From Verrucomicrobiia bacterium (GTDB lineage: Bacteria; Verrucomicrobiota; Verrucomicrobiia; Opitutales; Cerasicoccaceae), in contig JAUIHT010000012.1 in the NCBI GenBank assembly GCA_030432235.1, positions 1-64,000 on the forward strand: DNA of 64,000 nt, written 5' to 3'. The position numbers were made by a program, and so were the translations under genes. This document shows positions 59,822 through 64,000 of this stretch, one piece after another (position 1 is the first letter of the stretch; the number at the start of each line of letters is the position of its first letter). The notes below the pieces were generated by a model. The model worked only from the letters and a program-made list of their open reading frames with translations, searched no databases and was not told the DNA's origin.

Positions 59822-60904
59822 TTAGTTTTTATTCTCAATAGAACTTGCATGGATTTCGCTCTCAAACTTTGGCGAGATGCGAGTAGTAGTGTGCTTTAGC
59901 TTTCCTGAACGCGAGGCGAGGATCATTCGAATGCTGCTCTCCAGCACTTCAGAGACATCAAATCCGAGACGTAACACTGGCACAGAGCTATGCACGCTCC
60001 ATGGCCAATTACAGTGGGCTACAACATCAAGGTCTTTGCCTACGTTTAGACCAGAGCGCAATACACCACTAAGTGCATGCTCTACTAAGTTGTCGTCCGT
60101 GATAATTATAGCATCGGGACGCTTACAGTCAGGGAGATTCAGTAAGAGAGTCGTTATATTCGCAGCACTATCAGGATTGTGCCGTGAGACACTAAGCGCG
60201 CAGTAAGGTTCGATAGAAAGTCCATTTTGCTGGATCAATTCAACAAACCGATTCATCAGTGTATGCGTGGGACGTGAAATCACGGCAACACGCTCACGGC
60301 CTCTTTGCTTGAAGGCCTCGCATGCCCTCTGAACAAAACATTCAGCATCGAAAAGCACCCGCATCACTCCTTCTGGCTGATCCTTGCCCAGCGAAACGAT
60401 CGGAATCTGCCTTTCGCAAACCAAGGAAGTAGCTTCGAACCCAGACATCGGCTCAGGAAAAACAAGGCCCGCAAACATATGCTGTCGTACGCTTTCCTGA
60501 AGCCCCTTAAATGCTGGGTCGTCATCCTTGGGTAGCACGTCTCGGAAAAACTCAATTTTACAATCCAAATGTGACTGTAGTTCTTCGGCGGCGGCACTCA
60601 AATTCATCCAAAAGCGGTTGCTCGGCATTTCCAAAGGCGGGAGCACCACTGCAAAGCAGTGAGTATACGGAAGTCTTTCACTGACAAACGTCCCTTGCCG
60701 CGGTACCGTTCTTACAAAGCCTTCACGCTGCAAGCGCTGGATCGCCAATTGTAAAGTCAGGCGACTTACATCGAAGCGGCGCTCAAGCACAGAAAAAGCG
60801 GGGAGACGCTCTCCAGGCGTAACTCTGCCTTGCATCATGTCGTGCTTTAAGGCTGCCGCTATATGGTTCTGTTTTCCTTGGGCTGAATTAATTGCTTGCA
60901 TCAA
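59822..60904 (-). CDS. GntR-type regulator with sugar-binding domain
   Basis: The first 75 residues form a GntR winged helix (HIAAALKHDMMQGRVTPGERLP, FDVSRLTLQLAIQRLQREGFV, RTVPRQGTFV). The rest resembles the LacI-type periplasmic-binding fold (FAGLVFPEPMSGFEAT, RVAVISRPTHTLMN, PDAIIITDDNLVEHAL). This combination is common in Verrucomicrobiota and resembles AraR-like regulators. It is first on its strand and has a good promoter. It probably represses the glycosidase and PEP-CTERM genes downstream. Confidence 0.9.
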   Translation of the reverse strand: MMQAINSAQGKQNHIAAALKHDMMQGRVTPGERLPAFSVLERRFDVSRLTLQLAIQRLQREGFVRTVPRQGTFVSERLPYTHCFAVVLPPLEMPSNRFWMNLSAAAEELQSHLDCKIEFFRDVLPKDDDPAFKGLQESVRQHMFAGLVFPEPMSGFEATSLVCERQIPIVSLGKDQPEGVMRVLFDAECFVQRACEAFKQRGRERVAVISRPTHTLMNRFVELIQQNGLSIEPYCALSVSRHNPDSAANITTLLLNLPDCKRPDAIIITDDNLVEHALSGVLRSGLNVGKDLDVVAHCNWPWSVHSSVPVLRLGFDVSEVLESSIRMILASRSGKLKHTTTRISPKFESEIHASSIENKN

Positions 60905-60940
60905 GTTAAAATTTCTGGTTTAGTTCAGGATGTAGCTGAA

Positions 60941-60968
60941 TTAATACAGAGGTTCCTATTTCTGTCAA
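60941..60968 (-). promoter_or_regulatory. Promoter of the GntR-type regulator
   Basis: On the minus strand TTGACA (60963-60968) and TATTAA (60941-60946) are 16 bases apart, and the start codon follows about 37 bases after the -10. This is a near-consensus promoter. Confidence 0.6.
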
Positions 60969-61006
60969 CCCCAAAACATTTAAATTCCAGGTATGCCCTG
61001 AGGTAA

Positions 61007-61744
61007 ATGTCAGAAAAGACCTCCCGAAAGCCAGTAACCCAATATTTTTCGACCATGAGAGCCCCCAGATGCCATATCTATCGCGGATTCACCCTAACCG
61101 AATTGCTTGTAAGTATTACTATTGTGGCCATTCTTGCCGCCATTTTGATAGCGGGACTGAATCATGCCATCTCACGAGCACGAGTCACTAAATGCCAAGG
61201 CAACTTACGCAACATAGGCATGGCCTGGATGCTATACATCAATGAGCATGGAGGCGAAGTCCCCAAGACAGTTGGCAATTGGTATGGTTGGGGTGGATAT
61301 GATACAGGCCATTTGATTAACAATGCGCCTCCCATCGAAATCCGACCACTCACTCCATACATCGATTCACCAGAAACCTTTCAATGCCCCGCCGACGAAG
61401 CTCACTACGCATTCGACGAGGATAAGCCCATCTGGCAAACTCGGGGGACTAGCTATTCATCCAATGAACAGATTTTTTATACACAGGGTGTCGGTGGTGT
61501 ACCCACTCATTTTGCGCAATTCGAAAGGCCCGACCGAACAATTGTCATTGGAGACGCAACCATGAAGTTCGCATCAACGGCAAACAATGCGCGCTCAGGA
61601 GTCAGTGAATACTACACGTGGCATACATCACCAGGAGGAGGCTGGTACAGTAATGTTGTATTTGCTGACGGGCATACAGAGCTTGTAAATATTACAACAA
61701 GCGTCTGGGAAGAGGGTGATACTTACCAATGGGAGGCTAAGTAA
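61007..61744 (+). CDS. Prepilin-type N-cleavage/methylation protein (pseudopilin-like)
   Basis: The 245-aa protein has a basic leader and the pilin motif GFTLTELLVSITIVAILAAILIA. A C-terminal domain follows with the FADGHTELV block of the Planctomycetes/Verrucomicrobia H-X9-DG-type pseudopilins. An ATG at 61055 (MRAPRCHIYRG) is the closer alternative start. It should be processed by prepilin peptidase and join a type II secretion or pilus-like complex. It is divergent from the GntR gene. These proteins often lie next to sulfatase and glycosidase genes, as here. Confidence 0.85.
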   Translation: MSEKTSRKPVTQYFSTMRAPRCHIYRGFTLTELLVSITIVAILAAILIAGLNHAISRARVTKCQGNLRNIGMAWMLYINEHGGEVPKTVGNWYGWGGYDTGHLINNAPPIEIRPLTPYIDSPETFQCPADEAHYAFDEDKPIWQTRGTSYSSNEQIFYTQGVGGVPTHFAQFERPDRTIVIGDATMKFASTANNARSGVSEYYTWHTSPGGGWYSNVVFADGHTELVNITTSVWEEGDTYQWEAK

Positions 61745-62014
61745 AATCTAGACGAATATTCCCATCTCCAAAGCGCACTTGGGTTACTTCACCGCATACA
61801 ACAATAGATCAAATCCCATTGAGCTTACGCAGGGTGCTTTGGTACGGTCATTGAATTGTAAGCCTCAAGCTAACCACACTGTTGAATACTTAATCACTAT
61901 GAATAATATCTGCCATTTGAAGATTCAACAGTTATGTCGTTGTTTACAAATGGAAGTGTACTCTAATGATTCAGCCATCCCAAGCTTCGAGGTATCAAGA
62001 AGCAGAGCAGTTAA
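61745..62014. other. Gap between convergent genes
   Basis: About 270 bases without a convincing gene. An 80-codon frame (61779-62018) has no family and its composition is unlike the neighbours. No clear terminator hairpin was found. Confidence 0.4.
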
Positions 62015-63442
62015 CTAATGCTTGCGGGCGGCAGACAACGGGATGCTCCACGCTTCAGCTCCTTCTCGAAGTAAAGGCGCTTCATCTAACGGGAGATATG
62101 CCTGTAAGGCCTCGACGACCGTCGCGTAGTCCGGATTGCCAGCCAAATTTTGCCATTCATCGGGATCGTTCGGGTGGCGATACAGTTCTTCTGTACCATC
62201 ATAGTAACGAATGTAACGGTACTCGCTATTACGCAAAGCATAATTTCCCTGCCCCCAGGTCATGATTGCGGGTTGATCTATTACGATATCCGGGGTTCGT
62301 AAGTACGGCGCAAGGCTGAATCCATCCACCTCACCGGGTACGGCCAACCCGGCGTAATCAGCGACCGTGCGGTAGATATTAATCAGTGAAACCGGATCGC
62401 TGAAAGTAGCACCTTTGGCCGCTCCATTACGTGTATCCCATAACATAAAGGGCACACGAGTGGTATCCTCCCAAAGTGCGAACTTTGTGAAATGCTCTTT
62501 CTCTCCCAAGGCATAACCATGGTCCGACCAGAGAATAATTATCGTATTGTCGGCATATTCACTTTGCTCCAAAGCCTCTAAAACTCGCCCAATATTGAAG
62601 TCCGTCCACGATATGCAAGCCAGATAAGCACGACGAACCTTGCTCCAAGCCTTATCTTTCTTAAACGCACGATCAAATTTCTTTTTGATCATGGAACGCC
62701 CGACATAGGGCACATCATCCAAATCGCCTTCGAGAATATCCGGCTCTTTAATCGACTCCGGATAGAGATCGAAAAACTGCTGAGGGCAGATAAATGGCAA
62801 GTGCGGACGATAAAATCCAACTGCGAGAAAGAATGGTGACTCATGGGAGCTCGACAAAACATCGATTGCATATTGAGCACGTTGGTAGTCGGGCAACTCC
62901 TCCATCGGGTTGAGCGTCGGGCAAAACGAGTATTTCTGCTGTCCTCCCAACTGATATCCATTGCCGAGATCGAGCCGAAAACGAGTAGGCTTCTCAACCA
63001 GATAGTCCGTCCATTCCCAAGCCGGTGCAAATTCGCGGTGATGGACTTTTCCTGCGCCGTAAGTAAGATAGCTGCTTTCACTCAATAAACGCGGCAGGCT
63101 GACATTACTATCTTTTGCTGCCTCGTGAAACGACATATCATCGTAGAAGGCATACCAACCAGTATTAAAGGGCTCCCTTCCATAGAGGATTGCATTGCGG
63201 CTCGGCGAGCAACCAGGAGATGGGCAATATGCTTGAGTAAAATTAACGCCTTTAGCTGCTAGCATATCTAAGTTCGGAGTGATTGCCTGCGGGTGACCCT
63301 TGAGTGGCCCAACCCAGTCGTTCATATCATCTACAGCTATGAAGAGGAAATTAGGAGGCCTCACCTCGCCTTGCGTAGCTGCGATCCCAATAGTAGGAAT
63401 GATAAACAAGATTGTGACAAATAATCGTGAATACAATTTCAT
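62015..63442 (-). CDS. Secreted sulfatase
   Basis: The 475-aa protein has a signal peptide (LFVTILFIIPTIGIA) and the sulfatase signature CSPSRNAILYG, where Cys78 is the residue turned to formylglycine (CxPxR). Metal ligands Asp38 and Asp39 are in FIAVDDMNDW, and ILWSDHGYALGEKEHFTK carries the second Asp/His set. It resembles iduronate-2-sulfatase-like (S1_7-type) enzymes of marine bacteria. It would remove sulfate esters from a polysaccharide or oligosaccharide. It lies 17 bases past the sialate O-acetylesterase stop, on the same strand. Confidence 0.9.
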   Translation of the reverse strand: MKLYSRLFVTILFIIPTIGIAATQGEVRPPNFLFIAVDDMNDWVGPLKGHPQAITPNLDMLAAKGVNFTQAYCPSPGCSPSRNAILYGREPFNTGWYAFYDDMSFHEAAKDSNVSLPRLLSESSYLTYGAGKVHHREFAPAWEWTDYLVEKPTRFRLDLGNGYQLGGQQKYSFCPTLNPMEELPDYQRAQYAIDVLSSSHESPFFLAVGFYRPHLPFICPQQFFDLYPESIKEPDILEGDLDDVPYVGRSMIKKKFDRAFKKDKAWSKVRRAYLACISWTDFNIGRVLEALEQSEYADNTIIILWSDHGYALGEKEHFTKFALWEDTTRVPFMLWDTRNGAAKGATFSDPVSLINIYRTVADYAGLAVPGEVDGFSLAPYLRTPDIVIDQPAIMTWGQGNYALRNSEYRYIRYYDGTEELYRHPNDPDEWQNLAGNPDYATVVEALQAYLPLDEAPLLREGAEAWSIPLSAARKH

Positions 63443-63459
63443 GGTTAAGGTTGAAAAAA

Positions 63460-64000
63460 CTATTGGTCATCCGTACGGAAGGGAGAGGCTGGCAGACCGT
63501 TCCGATTGTACAGGTTCGCGTTCTCAGGATTCATTGAAAAAGCGTACCGAACGGCTATTGGATTGGGCACATCAGGAGACCAGACGATAACATTGTCTCC
63601 GCGAATCTCCGCTTGAGCCCAATGCCATTGCCCGTCATCACCACTAATAGAGAATTGCTTAAGGGACGTATTATCATCAGGAACAACAACGCCGTTACTC
63701 AGTTTGCCTACCATTAGGCCTTCCCCAATATAATCGAAAGACACTTCTACGGAATCTCCCCGAATCTCATGGGAACGATAGAGAGGGCCACTACAGACAA
63801 TCTCCCGTTCACCATAGTCACAAACTCGTGCCCAGAGGCTCAGCCGTCGAGCCACCTCCAACTTGTTTGATGGGTGGATTTGATAGGGGTCACCGATGTC
63901 AATGGTTACAATCATACCAGTATCAGAAATGCGCAGTGCATCAAGCTGAGCCTCGCGCAATCGAGGCCAACCGGCATCATCGCCTGGCCCAGATGGAGGC
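63460..64000 (-). CDS. Sialate O-acetylesterase-like protein, C-terminal part (cut by window edge)
   Basis: The frame stays open to the window end. The visible part has IGDPYQIHPSNKLEVARRLSLWA, then VPDDNTSLKQFSISGDDGQWHWAQAEIRGDNVIVWSPDV, and ends ANLYNRNGLPASPFRTDDQ. These blocks are typical of the C-terminus of 9-O-acetylesterases (SASA type), where His in the IHP motif is part of the catalytic site. The enzyme would remove O-acetyl groups from sugars. It is cotranscribed with the sulfatase, which fits work on a decorated glycan. The N-terminal half with the nucleophile Ser is outside the window. Confidence 0.85.
   Translation of the reverse strand, partial: PPSGPGDDAGWPRLREAQLDALRISDTGMIVTIDIGDPYQIHPSNKLEVARRLSLWARVCDYGEREIVCSGPLYRSHEIRGDSVEVSFDYIGEGLMVGKLSNGVVVPDDNTSLKQFSISGDDGQWHWAQAEIRGDNVIVWSPDVPNPIAVRYAFSMNPENANLYNRNGLPASPFRTDDQ

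Noticed and set aside
61779-62018. 79-codon frame between prepilin and sulfatase genes
   Set aside because: No family, no ribosome site, and composition unlike neighbours.

Overview
The window looks like chromosome from a glycan-degrading Verrucomicrobiota bacterium (Opitutae/Puniceicoccales-like). The reasons are a Verru_Chthon-cassette-type pilin-like protein, PEP-CTERM surface proteins, LacI- and GntR-type sugar regulators, a sodium/solute symporter, a sulfatase with a CxPxR site, and large multidomain glycosidases. Marine or algal-glycan origin is an inference. No rRNA, complete tRNA or CRISPR array was seen.

Four regions can be told apart. (A) 1-7.2 kb is the end of an integrative element: a minus-strand set with a Cas4/AddB-like PD-(D/E)XK nuclease, an SPL-like radical SAM protein, a frameshifted primase-associated ORF, a prim-pol/SF3-helicase replication protein and an excisionase-like HTH protein. 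A divergent XRE regulator and a tRNA 3'-end att-like site close it. (B) 7.5-30.1 kb is a minus-strand glycan-use locus: GH78-like rhamnosidase, LacI regulator, SSS symporter, GH63/trehalase-like enzyme, Verru_Chthon-type protein, heparinase II/III-like lyase, SGNH esterase, GH42-like and DUF4838 proteins, and a PEP-CTERM protein. It ends in a decayed copy of the XRE regulator and a second copy of the same tRNA 3' end. Region B is therefore bracketed by direct repeats about 23.4 kb apart. (C) 30.6-57.0 kb is an integrative conjugative element (ICE): tyrosine integrase next to the att-like site, excisionase-like HTH, RadC/JAMM, ArdC antirestriction protein, a restriction-modification-like module, a SIR2-like/NTPase two-gene module, a CoiA-like nuclease, and a trb-type type IV secretion operon in the order C-D-E-lipoprotein-J-lipoprotein-L-F-G-I (Tn4371-like order), plus a lone Clp D2-type AAA+ protein. 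(D) 57-64 kb is a second glycan region: GH-A glycosidase, autotransporter-repeat PEP-CTERM protein, GntR-type regulator, prepilin-like protein, sulfatase and the end of a sialate O-acetylesterase.

The most notable signals are: a 230-bp structured segment duplicated upstream of the RadC and ArdC operons, resembling in position the single-stranded promoters of conjugative leading regions; the two accessory modules sitting directly behind these two copies; the SIR2-like/STAND-like NTPase with an unrecognised 303-aa partner; a one-base frame break in a conserved primase-linked ORF at an A-run; and the repeat-flanked catabolic island, which suggests accretion of related elements at one tRNA site. 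No relaxase, coupling protein (VirD4/TraG) or TrbB/VirB11 ATPase is visible in the window.
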